From 2-12-FULL-65-11 sp049679965 (GTDB lineage Bacteria > Acidobacteriota > Vicinamibacteria > Vicinamibacterales > CAVVIG01), in assembly GCA_049679965.1 (NCBI GenBank), contig JBAUGX010000198.1, positions 1 through 33,660 of the forward strand: a DNA stretch of 33,660 bases. The letters are read 5' to 3'. A program made the translations under genes and the position numbers. This document shows, piece after piece, positions 21,791 to 28,727 of the stretch. The notes under the pieces are model-generated. The model saw only the letters and a list, made by a program, of their open reading frames with translations, did no database searches and had not been told where the DNA came from. The stretch's first letter is position 1; every line of letters begins with the position of its first letter.

Positions 21791-22969
21791 TCACCTGGCG
21801 GTGGTGGACTTGATCCGCGCGATTTCTTCACGTACCACCCGCTCGGCGACCTCCGACACGATGTCAGGGCCGGTCTCGCGCACGACGCGAGCCGAGACCA
21901 CTTCGAGGACTCGGTGCATGACGTCGTTGATGAGGTCGTCAGTAATGGCGTGCGCGCCAGATGCGGCGGGCGGCGGATCCGGGAGGGCTGGAATTGACGG
22001 CTCGCGCGAGGTCGCAGCCACGAGCCCCGCGAACACATCGGCAAGCGCCGGCGGCAAGGTGGGCTTGGACGGCGCGGGCGGTTTGGGCGCCTCGACGACC
22101 GGCTGCGGGGCCGGTACCACCTTCTGCTCGATCGGCCGCGCGGCGACGTGCGCAGGCGTACGGACCGTTGGCATTGGCGGAGAGGCCGGCGGTTCGGGCA
22201 CACGGGCGGCTGGCGCCTGGCCCGCCGCAACCGGCGCCTGCTGCGGCCGCGGCCTGGCGATGAGCTCCTTGACGCGAGCGATCACGACCTGTGGATCGAG
22301 CGGCTTGCCCAGCACGCCGTCACTGCCCGCGGCTTCCGCTTTGCCATGGTCCACTCCGGCGGCGTCCGAGAGCAGCAGAATCGGAATATGAGCCAGCTGC
22401 GGCGACCGTCTGATGTACTGAACGACCTCGTAGCCGGTCTTGCCGGCCAGGTCGACGGCGGCCAGCACGATGTCCGGCACATCCGACTTGATGCGATCGA
22501 TCGCCTGGTCCCCATTGCCTACGCTTGTGACGCTGAAGCTTTCCGAGGCAAAGGCCAGTTCGACGAAGTGCCGAATCGTGGCACTGCCGTCGGCAACGAG
22601 CAGCCGGCGTGCAGCGACCATACTGCTGATGCCCAGCATGACGGTCGCGTCACCCACGTCGCTTGCGGCGACGTCTTTCTCGAGCTCGTATTCGACGGTG
22701 CCGAACCGCACGCGGTCGCCCGCGGAGATCGAGCCGCGCTTGCGCTGGACGTCGTTGATAAACGTGTGATTCGTGCTGCCAAGATCCTCAACCGTCACGA
22801 CGCCCTCAGCCGTCACGTTGATTTGGGCGTGGCGGCGCGACAGGCTCGACTCGTCCACGATCACATCGGCCTGCTCGGACCGGCCAATGACTTTCGACTC
22901 GCCGCGAGCGAGAGGGATTTCCGGGGTCTTGGCGGAGGGGTGAACAGGTCGGAGCCGGATGCTCGCCAT
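21791..22969 (-). CDS. FHA domain-pseudoreceiver protein with Pro-rich linker and C-terminal helix
   Basis: The 392-residue protein has three parts. Residues about 5-98 are an FHA domain with GRSEQADVIV, SSLSRRHAQI and LGSTNHTFIN, which binds phosphothreonine peptides. Residues about 120-238 are a receiver domain: Asp127, Ser201 and Lys222 of the usual site are there, but the phosphoacceptor Asp is Ala171 (LAAVDLAG), so aspartyl phosphorylation is not expected. Residues about 240-335 are Pro/Ala-rich, and about 335-392 form an amphipathic helix (VSARVVRETGPDIVSEVAERVV) like those ending some motility and polarity regulators. It is probably a scaffold responding to Ser/Thr kinases. The ATG at 22969 follows a TATAAT by 12 bases; the frame is open upstream. 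Confidence 0.87.
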   Translation of the reverse strand: MASIRLRPVHPSAKTPEIPLARGESKVIGRSEQADVIVDESSLSRRHAQINVTAEGVVTVEDLGSTNHTFINDVQRKRGSISAGDRVRFGTVEYELEKDVAASDVGDATVMLGISSMVAARRLLVADGSATIRHFVELAFASESFSVTSVGNGDQAIDRIKSDVPDIVLAAVDLAGKTGYEVVQYIRRSPQLAHIPILLLSDAAGVDHGKAEAAGSDGVLGKPLDPQVVIARVKELIARPRPQQAPVAAGQAPAARVPEPPASPPMPTVRTPAHVAARPIEQKVVPAPQPVVEAPKPPAPSKPTLPPALADVFAGLVAATSREPSIPALPDPPPAASGAHAITDDLINDVMHRVLEVVSARVVRETGPDIVSEVAERVVREEIARIKSTTAR

Positions 22970-22981
22970 AGGTTGCCCGAC

Positions 22982-22987
22982 ATTATA
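22982..22987 (-). promoter_or_regulatory. -10 box (TATAAT) for the FHA gene
   Basis: A perfect TATAAT on the minus strand ends 12 bases before the ATG at 22969. The -35 region is not recognisable, and it would overlap the TATACT of the divergent gene at 23006-23011. The two promoters could therefore compete. Confidence 0.45.
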
Positions 22988-23005
22988 TAGGTGCTTCGGT
23001 GCGCC

Positions 23006-23011
23006 TATACT
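23006..23011 (+). promoter_or_regulatory. -10 box (TATACT) for the Cys-rich membrane protein
   Basis: TATACT matches TATAAT at five of six positions and ends 9 bases before GTG 23021. This supports 23021 as the start over GTG 22991, which would lie upstream of the box. Confidence 0.4.
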
Positions 23012-23020
23012 GGTGGCCAC

Positions 23021-23362
23021 GTGAAAAGAGCTTCCAAGAGCAATCCGGGACGCAGGCAAGCAGCCCGGCGACTCAAGCTGGTGAAATGGATTGGCGCACT
23101 GGCCGCGGGCGCGCTGCTCGTGTACGGACTGTCCCAGATGTCCTACGTCGCCTACGGGGAGGCCGACATCGCCGTCGTCGACTTCTCGTCGTTGAGCCGG
23201 AGCCAGAAGAGAACGGCCCTCGAAGCCGCGAACCGGGCGCGTTGCACCTGCGGCTGCGGCTTGACGCTGGCCCAATGCGTGGTCACCGACACCACCTGCC
23301 CGCTGCGCGACGGCAACATCGTCAAGATCAACGCGATGGTCGAGCGGGCCCGGCAGCCTTAA
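23021..23362 (+). CDS. single-TM protein with Cys-rich C-terminal motif, unknown function
   Basis: The GTG at 23021 gives 113 residues. Residues 1-22 are very basic, and about 24-42 form one membrane segment (WIGALAAGALLVYGL), so the rest should face the periplasm. The C-terminal part has RCTCGCGLTLAQC and TTCPLRDG: five Cys in about 22 residues. This CxCG-LTLAQC-CP pattern recurs in several proteins of Acidobacteria and relatives, but I cannot attach a function. It might bind a metal or a disulfide partner. An alternative GTG at 22991 would add ten residues. The gene diverges from the FHA gene and converges with the TIGR03546/03545 gene, with 10 bases between the stops. Confidence 0.7.
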   Translation: MKRASKSNPGRRQAARRLKLVKWIGALAAGALLVYGLSQMSYVAYGEADIAVVDFSSLSRSQKRTALEAANRARCTCGCGLTLAQCVVTDTTCPLRDGNIVKINAMVERARQP

Positions 23363-23372
23363 GTCCCAGCCC

Positions 23373-25655
23373 TCACCTGCCGAAGATTCGATTGAGCGGA
23401 GAGGGCGCCTGGCTTTGCGCGGCTTTGACCTGGTCCTGCGCCTCTTTGAGCACCTTGCCAATCTCGGCCTTTCCCGAGTCCAGCCCCTTGGTCAGGTTGC
23501 CCGCGACGGTGTCGAATTCGCTCTTGAGGGACGCGCGCGCGCCGGCAATCTTGTCGTCAACCAGCTTGCGGACCTGGACCTTCGCGTCATCGACCTTGGC
23601 CCGGAGCTGCCGCACGAAGCCTGCGGCGAGCTGATCGCCAAGATTGGAGCTGATCCGCACGCTGAAATCGCGGAACGAGCCCTTCACGGCGGCGCTGACG
23701 GTGACGTTCGAAATGCCGTTGAGCACGCCGGTCAGAATGTCGCGCGCCAGGGCGCTGCTGACGTCGAGGTTGAATTTGATCGCCTGGAACCGCGACGTCA
23801 GGTCGACGGTCATCTCTTCATTGACCAGAGTCGCGTCGAGCGTGCTCGAGCCGCGAGCCTGCTGCAAGCCCAGCTTCACCTGCGGGCCGTCCGCCAGCGT
23901 CATGTCGGCCACAGGAAAGCTCGCCACCTTCAACACGATCGATTCGCGCGGCTGCGCCTTGGTGTGATCCATCACGATGCGCACGTCCACGCCGCTGATG
24001 CTCTGCTTGGGGAAGTCTCCCTGAGCCACAAGCTGCATCGGGCGGCCGGTCAGCACCGGATCGGAGCTGATGTCGATGAGTTCGCCCTTGACGTTGCCGC
24101 TGTATTCAGCGAGCGCTGTCAGTTGCGAGCTCACCGCCGCGTGCTTCAGCCAGAACTGCGGATAGCTCGTGGTGATCGGAAACCGGTAGGTGCGTCCCTC
24201 TCCGCGCCTGGGGGGCACGGGCGCGTCGGCATCAGCCGCCACGCCAGCCCCGCCACCGGCAGGCATGTACTGACGCGCTAACGCCACATACTGACGGACG
24301 CCGACGATGCGGTCTTCGACCAGATTCATGAAGAGGCTCTGCGAGAAAGCCCGGGCGTCGATGTCGGGCAGGCCGAGGCGCGACTGCAGGCCCGCGATGT
24401 CCTCCTGAACCAGGTTCTCGAGGCCCGCGACGTCTCGCGAGTACTTATCGATGTCGGCTCTGACCTGCGACGAAGTCTCGTCGACGAGTTTCACTTTGTC
24501 GCCAATCTCGCCGACGATGCGGTTCCCCTCGGCAATGCTCTTTGCCAGCTCCACCGGATTCCTGGGATCGAAGGTGAGCGCCTTGACGCGGTTGCGGTAG
24601 CCGTCGAGGTCCGAAGGCTGGGGCAGTGCCTTCACGCGGCCTTCCCACGCGGTCTTCTGGTTCTGCAGTTCTGCCTGGAGCTCTCTGATGCGCGCCTCCG
24701 ACTTGAGGTTCGCCTGCAGGCTCTTGATCTGATCGGTGAACTTCACGTTGCCGAGCAGCGCTGCCGCCTCGCCGAGGACGTTGCCGTTGGCCTGCTTGCG
24801 GGTCTGCTCGACGACCTCTTGTGCGACGGTCTCGACCGGCGTGGGGGCCTGTTGCGGCGGCGCCGGCGGCACCACGTAGCCCGGCTGGCTGCGCGGCGAG
24901 AAGGCCTCGATGCCAAGAACGTTCGCGTCGTTCACGACGATCTTCTGCCTCAAGAGCGCGTCCCACAGCATCGTGAACGTGATCGAATCGACGGAGACAA
25001 GGTTCCGGGCTGGTGCGCTCTTGTCGGTCACCTGAATGCGGCGGATGTCGATCGAGGGCGCGAGAACGTTCGTCCGCAGATATCCGATGTTGACCTCGGC
25101 GCCGTTGGCCTTCGTGGCCGCGTACTCGAGGGCCCGCCTCAGACTCCCGTCGAAGAAGAACTTGAAGAACACCGCGAGCAGGGCGAAGACAATGACGGTC
25201 GGGATGACGAGGCCAGTACGGATCGGCCCCTTGCGCGGACTGGCAGCTGCGGCTGGGCGATACCTGAGCACAAGTGCGCGCACCAGGAAGAAGATCGGCA
25301 CGCTGAGCGCCAGGCCGACGGCGCCCGCGCCCATCACGATCGAGTTATTGAAGCGCGTCCACGGCACGAGCGGCATGTTGTAGAGGGCGGTGAACACGGG
25401 CCGCAGGCCGGCCGTCTCCAGGATCGCTGCGCCCACGCCGTCAAACACCGGACCCGTCACGTACGCCGCGAGGGAGAACACCAGCGCCGACAGCAGCGCC
25501 GCGACGATCTGGACGCGAAACAAGAATAGACAGATAGAGATCAGCAGGCTCTGCAGGCTGATCGTCGGGCTCATCCCCAGCACGAAACCGGCGGCCACGC
25601 CGGCCGCGATCTGGTTGTGCCCCGTCTCCGAGTTGAAGAGCTTCAGCAGACCCAC
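23373..25655 (-). CDS. fusion of TIGR03546-like and TIGR03545-like membrane proteins
   Basis: The 760-residue protein begins GLLKLFNSETGHNQIAAG, the start of the TIGR03546 family, and continues with about four TM segments to residue 150. After a basic linker a single TM segment (about 170-190, VIVFALLAVFFKFFF) starts a TIGR03545-like part: LRRALEYAATKANGAEVNIG, then a long periplasmic region with coiled-coil stretches (about 300-440), a beta-rich AsmA-like middle and a final helical tail. In other bacteria, as I recall, these are two adjacent genes. I infer an envelope protein, perhaps in lipid or surface assembly; function is not known. GTG 25655 is chosen because TACAAT lies 7 bases before it and upstream codons come from a repeat. 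Confidence 0.82.
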   Translation of the reverse strand: MGLLKLFNSETGHNQIAAGVAAGFVLGMSPTISLQSLLISICLFLFRVQIVAALLSALVFSLAAYVTGPVFDGVGAAILETAGLRPVFTALYNMPLVPWTRFNNSIVMGAGAVGLALSVPIFFLVRALVLRYRPAAAASPRKGPIRTGLVIPTVIVFALLAVFFKFFFDGSLRRALEYAATKANGAEVNIGYLRTNVLAPSIDIRRIQVTDKSAPARNLVSVDSITFTMLWDALLRQKIVVNDANVLGIEAFSPRSQPGYVVPPAPPQQAPTPVETVAQEVVEQTRKQANGNVLGEAAALLGNVKFTDQIKSLQANLKSEARIRELQAELQNQKTAWEGRVKALPQPSDLDGYRNRVKALTFDPRNPVELAKSIAEGNRIVGEIGDKVKLVDETSSQVRADIDKYSRDVAGLENLVQEDIAGLQSRLGLPDIDARAFSQSLFMNLVEDRIVGVRQYVALARQYMPAGGGAGVAADADAPVPPRRGEGRTYRFPITTSYPQFWLKHAAVSSQLTALAEYSGNVKGELIDISSDPVLTGRPMQLVAQGDFPKQSISGVDVRIVMDHTKAQPRESIVLKVASFPVADMTLADGPQVKLGLQQARGSSTLDATLVNEEMTVDLTSRFQAIKFNLDVSSALARDILTGVLNGISNVTVSAAVKGSFRDFSVRISSNLGDQLAAGFVRQLRAKVDDAKVQVRKLVDDKIAGARASLKSEFDTVAGNLTKGLDSGKAEIGKVLKEAQDQVKAAQSQAPSPLNRIFGR

Positions 25656-25662
25656 GGCGACG

Positions 25663-25668
25663 ATTGTA
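25663..25668 (-). promoter_or_regulatory. -10 box (TACAAT) for the TIGR03546/03545 gene
   Basis: TACAAT on the minus strand ends 7 bases before GTG 25655, so transcription would start at or next to the start codon. The -35 region falls in a repeat hairpin and is not recognisable. Confidence 0.4.
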
Positions 25669-25676
25669 GTCCTTGT

Positions 25677-25753
25677 CGGTGCTTGGGTTCGTAGGTGCTT
25701 GGGTTCGTGGGTGCGGCGCCTAAGCACCTACGAACCGAAGCACCCAAGCACCG
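25677..25753. repeat. long imperfect hairpin made of GGTGCTTGGGTTCGT units
   Basis: Two units of GGTGCTTGGGTTCGT stand on the left side. CGGTGCTTGGG (25677-25687) pairs perfectly with 25743-25753, and TTCGTAGGTGCTT (25688-25700) pairs perfectly with 25722-25734; the right arm has an 8-base bulge. The 24-pair stem lies between the divergent starts at 25655 and 25819. The remainder of that interval (25754-25818) shows nothing further. Confidence 0.75.
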
Positions 25754-25818
25754 ACCCGCATCGCTGTGTCGCAAGAATCGGATGGCGAACCGGCATCCAG
25801 CCGGGTCATAGTGCAGGC

Positions 25819-26652
25819 ATGATGGCGACGCCGACCGACCCCTGGATCGACAGGATCACGCAGGCCTGCGCGTACCTTGCGGCCGTTGACGGCCATCCCG
25901 CGCTCGGCACGCTGGCGCGCCTCTTTGGCGGCAGCCCCTTCCATTTTCAGCGCACCTTCAAGCGGATCGTCGGCGTGTCGCCGCGCGAGTACGCCGAGGC
26001 CTGCCGTCTAGGCAAGGTGAAGCGGCATCTGCGACAGGGCGGCGCCGTGACCGATGCCGTGCTCGAGGCGGGTTACGGTTCGAGCGGGCGATTCTATGAG
26101 CGGGGCGCCCCCAGGCTCGGCATGCCGCCGTCAACCTATAAGAACGGCGGCGCGGGCATGGAGATTCGCTACGCGATTGTCGAATCAGGCCTGGGCAGGC
26201 TGCTGGTTGGCGCGACCGCCCGCGGCATCTGTTCCGTCTCGATGGGCGCGTCGGACGCGACGCTCGAGCGCGCTCTCGTCGACGAATATCCGCTGGCGAC
26301 ACTCAATCGGGATGACGGATCCCTTCAACGCTGGACGAGCGCCGTCGTCGCGTACGTCGCTGGCCGACGGGCGCGACTCGATTTGCCGCTCGACATTCAG
26401 GCCACGGCGTTTCAGTGGCAGGTCTGGAAGGCGCTGGCCGACATTCCGCGCGGCGAGACGCGGACGTATGCCGCGATCGCGCGCGCGATCGGCCGCCCGC
26501 GTGCTGCTCGGGCCGTGGGCCATGCGTGCGCAGCCAATCCCGTCGCGGTCCTTATCCCCTGTCACCGGGTCGTGCCGGCCTCGGGCGGCGTCGGGAATTA
26601 TCGGTGGGGTTCGCAACGGAAGAAGTCTCTGCTCGAGCGAGAACGCGACTAG
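25819..26652 (+). CDS. AraC-type HTH/methylated-DNA-[protein]-cysteine S-methyltransferase (Ada-like, no N-terminal zinc domain)
   Basis: The 277-residue protein has an AraC-type DNA-binding region at about 10-108 (LARLFGGSPFHFQRTFKRIVGVSPREY and a second HTH) and an O6-alkylguanine transferase at about 114-277. The acceptor is Cys248 in LIPCHRVV, with the helix-turn-helix TYAAIARAIGRP and the closing GVGNYRWG. It removes O6-alkyl groups from guanine irreversibly, and the HTH may let it act as a regulator. The zinc domain that repairs methylphosphotriesters in Ada (four Cys) is absent: the chain begins directly with the HTH. The frame is open upstream but that part comes from the repeat hairpin. 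Two adjacent ATG codons (25819, 25822) mark the start. Confidence 0.9.
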   Translation: MMATPTDPWIDRITQACAYLAAVDGHPALGTLARLFGGSPFHFQRTFKRIVGVSPREYAEACRLGKVKRHLRQGGAVTDAVLEAGYGSSGRFYERGAPRLGMPPSTYKNGGAGMEIRYAIVESGLGRLLVGATARGICSVSMGASDATLERALVDEYPLATLNRDDGSLQRWTSAVVAYVAGRRARLDLPLDIQATAFQWQVWKALADIPRGETRTYAAIARAIGRPRAARAVGHACAANPVAVLIPCHRVVPASGGVGNYRWGSQRKKSLLERERD

Positions 26653-26680
26653 GTCAGAATGTCGCGCAAGGAGAACCTGA

Positions 26681-27064
26681 ATGACCGGACCCGGCACGCT
26701 CTCGCGCATCGGGCAGATCTCGATGAACGCACGCGATCTCGACCGCGCCGTGCTGTTCTATCGCGACGCGCTCGGTCTCACGTTTCTCTTCAAGGCGCCG
26801 CCTCAACTGGCGTTCTTTGACTGCGCTGGCGTGCGGCTGCTGCTCGGTGTTCCGCAGGACAAGGAATTCGACCACCCGGGCTCCATCCTCTACTTCGCCG
26901 TCGACGACATCCGCGAGACGCATCAGGCGCTCGTCTCCCGCGGTGTGAAGTTCCGCCAAGATCCGCACCTGATTGCGAAACTGCCCGATCGAGAAGTCTG
27001 GATGGCCTTCTTTGACGACACCGAGGGCAACACGCTGGCGCTGATGTCGGAACCGCGGATCTGA
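26681..27064 (+). CDS. VOC family (glyoxalase/bleomycin-resistance fold) protein
   Basis: The 127-residue protein is a small vicinal-oxygen-chelate protein: GQISMNARDLDRAVLFYRDALGL at the start, LYFAVDDIRETHQALVSRGV in the middle and FFDDTEGNTLALM at the end. The first metal-ligand position seems to be Gln rather than His; the final Glu is present. Family members include glyoxalases, dioxygenases and resistance proteins, so the reaction cannot be named. The ATG at 26681 has a strong AAGGAG 7 bases upstream. It lies 28 bases after the alkyltransferase gene and is likely in the same transcript. A hairpin follows the stop. Confidence 0.88.
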   Translation: MTGPGTLSRIGQISMNARDLDRAVLFYRDALGLTFLFKAPPQLAFFDCAGVRLLLGVPQDKEFDHPGSILYFAVDDIRETHQALVSRGVKFRQDPHLIAKLPDREVWMAFFDDTEGNTLALMSEPRI

Positions 27065-27076
27065 GGGTGGGCCGCC

Positions 27077-27095
27077 CAGGCGGGTCAACCGCCTG
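27077..27095 (+). terminator. hairpin after the VOC gene
   Basis: CAGGCGG (27077-27083) pairs perfectly with CCGCCTG (27089-27095) around GTCAA, followed by TTAACC. There is no long T-run. It lies 12 bases after the stop and separates this gene from the sigma-factor cluster. Confidence 0.45.
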
Positions 27096-27153
27096 TTAAC
27101 CAAACCCAGCCCTCGAACGTTGTTAAGGTCATGAAGCAGTCAGGAGGGATTTC

Positions 27154-27666
27154 ATGAGGGGTGGCGATCTCATTGCGATGGTGGTCCTCCCATCGCTGTT
27201 CATCACGATTGGCTTCGTCATCTGGACGCTCGCGAACGCCTGGCAGCGGCGTCTGCGGCTCAAGCTGACGAACGAGTTCAATAGCAAGCTGCTCGACCGG
27301 ATCGGCTCGGTGAAGGATTTCAACGACTTCATCCAGACCGAAGGAGGCGCGAAGTTCATGGACAGCCTGACCGTCGAGCGCAGCTCCACGCGGCCGCAGG
27401 ACAGCATCCTCCGCGCGAGCCAGGTCGGCATCGTCCTCATCATGCTGGGCCTGGGCATGCTGACGCTCGGGTGGTATTTCTCCGCCCGGTACGCCGGAGC
27501 CGGCGACTTCGGGGTGCTGACCGTCATCGGCGTGATCGCCGGTTCGCTCGGCCTCGGATTCCTGATCTCGGCCGGCGCGTCGTATCGGTTGGCCAGAATG
27601 CTTGGCGTGCTCGATCAGGACGGGCGCCGCGGCGGCTCGACTATCCACGACGCCGCCGTGCGATGA
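27154..27666 (+). CDS. three-TM membrane protein heading the ECF sigma cluster
   Basis: I do not recognise a family with confidence. The 170-residue protein has TM segments at about 6-26, 88-110 and 118-142. Between the first and second lies a basic, then acidic soluble part (RRLRLKLTNEFNSKLLDRIGS). The ATG has a strong AGGAGG 6 bases upstream. The next gene, an ECF sigma factor, starts 6 bases after its stop, so the two are in one operon. It may belong to the signal-sensing side of the sigma system, but no anti-sigma motif is visible, so this is inferred from position only. Confidence 0.75.
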   Translation: MRGGDLIAMVVLPSLFITIGFVIWTLANAWQRRLRLKLTNEFNSKLLDRIGSVKDFNDFIQTEGGAKFMDSLTVERSSTRPQDSILRASQVGIVLIMLGLGMLTLGWYFSARYAGAGDFGVLTVIGVIAGSLGLGFLISAGASYRLARMLGVLDQDGRRGGSTIHDAAVR

Positions 27667-27672
27667 GGGAGC

Positions 27673-28287
27673 ATGTCAAGCTCCGACATGCTCGCAAACG
27701 ATCTGCTGGCCGCGGGCCAGGCCGCCTGGAGGCGGGAGCCTGAGGCGCAGGCGTCCACTGGCGAGATGCCAGGGATGCCTGGAATCATGATCGACGAGCA
27801 GGCGTTCCACGTGCTCTACCGCCGGACGGCTCCCAGTCTGCGGGCCTACGCCGCGCGCGTCCTGGGGAGCGCGATGTACGCCGACGACATCGTGCAGGAG
27901 AGTTACCTGCGGCTCGTGCGGTCGCCTCCCGCCACCGATGATCCGCAGCAGCTGCGCGCGTTTCTGTTTCGGGTGGCCAGCCACCTCATCGTCGATCACT
28001 GGCGCCGCGGGCGCCACGTGAGCGGACGGTCCGACGAGTCGGCCGACACGCGGGGCGCGCCGGGGCCGGATATTCCGCTGCGGCTCGACATGGCGCGCGT
28101 GTTCGAGCAGCTCACCCCGCAGCAGCGCCAGTTGATGTGGCTGGCCTACGTGGAGGGTGCCGACCATCGCGAGATTGCCGCGGCGCTTGGTCTTCGAGAA
28201 CGGAGCGTGCGGGTCCTCCTGCATCGGACCCGCCGCAAGATGGCGCAGCTGCTCCGCGAGGGCGGCCGCGGACCGGAACAACGGTGA
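27673..28287 (+). CDS. RNA polymerase sigma factor, ECF subfamily
   Basis: The 204-residue protein has region 2 at about 44-115 (FHVLYRRTAPSLRAYAARVLG, ADDIVQESYLRLV, FRVASHLIVDHWRR) and region 4 at about 138-192 (LTPQQRQLMWLAYVEGADHREIAAALGL, RSVRVLLHRTRRKM). Region 3 is missing, as in all ECF factors. The first 37 residues, before the ATG at 27787, look unconserved, so 27787 is an alternative start; ATG 27673 has GAGGGA upstream. The stop overlaps the next start (TGATG). A membrane protein with a short cytoplasmic N-terminus follows, as expected for a cognate anti-sigma factor. Its target promoters cannot be identified here. Confidence 0.9.
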   Translation: MSSSDMLANDLLAAGQAAWRREPEAQASTGEMPGMPGIMIDEQAFHVLYRRTAPSLRAYAARVLGSAMYADDIVQESYLRLVRSPPATDDPQQLRAFLFRVASHLIVDHWRRGRHVSGRSDESADTRGAPGPDIPLRLDMARVFEQLTPQQRQLMWLAYVEGADHREIAAALGLRERSVRVLLHRTRRKMAQLLREGGRGPEQR

Positions 28288-28682
28288 TGCCCATGACGTG
28301 GAAACGACTTTCCAACGGCGACGACGATCAAGAGACGGCGGCCGTGACGGCCTGGATGAAGGAACTGGCCGCGCTGCCGGTGAGCGAAGCACCGCTGCCA
28401 GACCCCACCTATCTCTGGTGGAAAGCGGAGCTGCTGCGACGCTGGGACGCGCAGCAGAAAGCCACCGAGCCTATCGAAGTGGGAGAACAGGTGCAGATGG
28501 GGGTCGGCCTCGTGGCCGCCGCGGGACTGCTCGTCTGGCTGTGGCGCACGCTGCCTGGCATCGCGACGACGACGGGGGCGGCCTCAGTCACGGGAACGTC
28601 GCTGACGCTGGGGTTGGGCGTCACGGCCGCCCTGCTCGCGGCCACAGCCGCGGTTATGGTTCGAAATGTGATCCGAGGCTGA
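28287..28682 (+). CDS. probable membrane anti-sigma protein
   Basis: The 131-residue protein starts at an ATG overlapping the sigma stop by one base (TGATG); a second Met follows two codons later. Residues 1-72 are soluble, with ETAAVTAWMKELAAL and LPDPTYLWWKAELLRRWDAQ, like the helical sigma-binding part of small anti-sigma proteins, though I see no HxxxCxxC zinc motif. Two hydrophobic segments follow (about 75-92 and 103-126). The N-terminus is probably cytoplasmic. The assignment as the anti-sigma factor for the preceding ECF factor comes from coupling and topology, not from a recognised domain. It could instead be an accessory subunit. Confidence 0.65.
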   Translation: MPMTWKRLSNGDDDQETAAVTAWMKELAALPVSEAPLPDPTYLWWKAELLRRWDAQQKATEPIEVGEQVQMGVGLVAAAGLLVWLWRTLPGIATTTGAASVTGTSLTLGLGVTAALLAATAAVMVRNVIRG

Positions 28683-28727
28683 AACCTCCGTCGAGCCTCC
28701 GGGTTCTCTCTCCGTGGGAGCAACGAA

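Noticed and set aside
22991..23020. GTG at 22991 as start of the Cys-rich protein
   Set aside because: It lies upstream of the probable -10 box at 23006 and adds residues without a clear role; 23021 is preferred but not proven.
27110..27150. ECF-type autoregulated promoter (GAAC ... TC) before the 27154 gene
   Set aside because: A GAACGT is present, but no matching -10 stands at the usual distance, so the call would be a guess.
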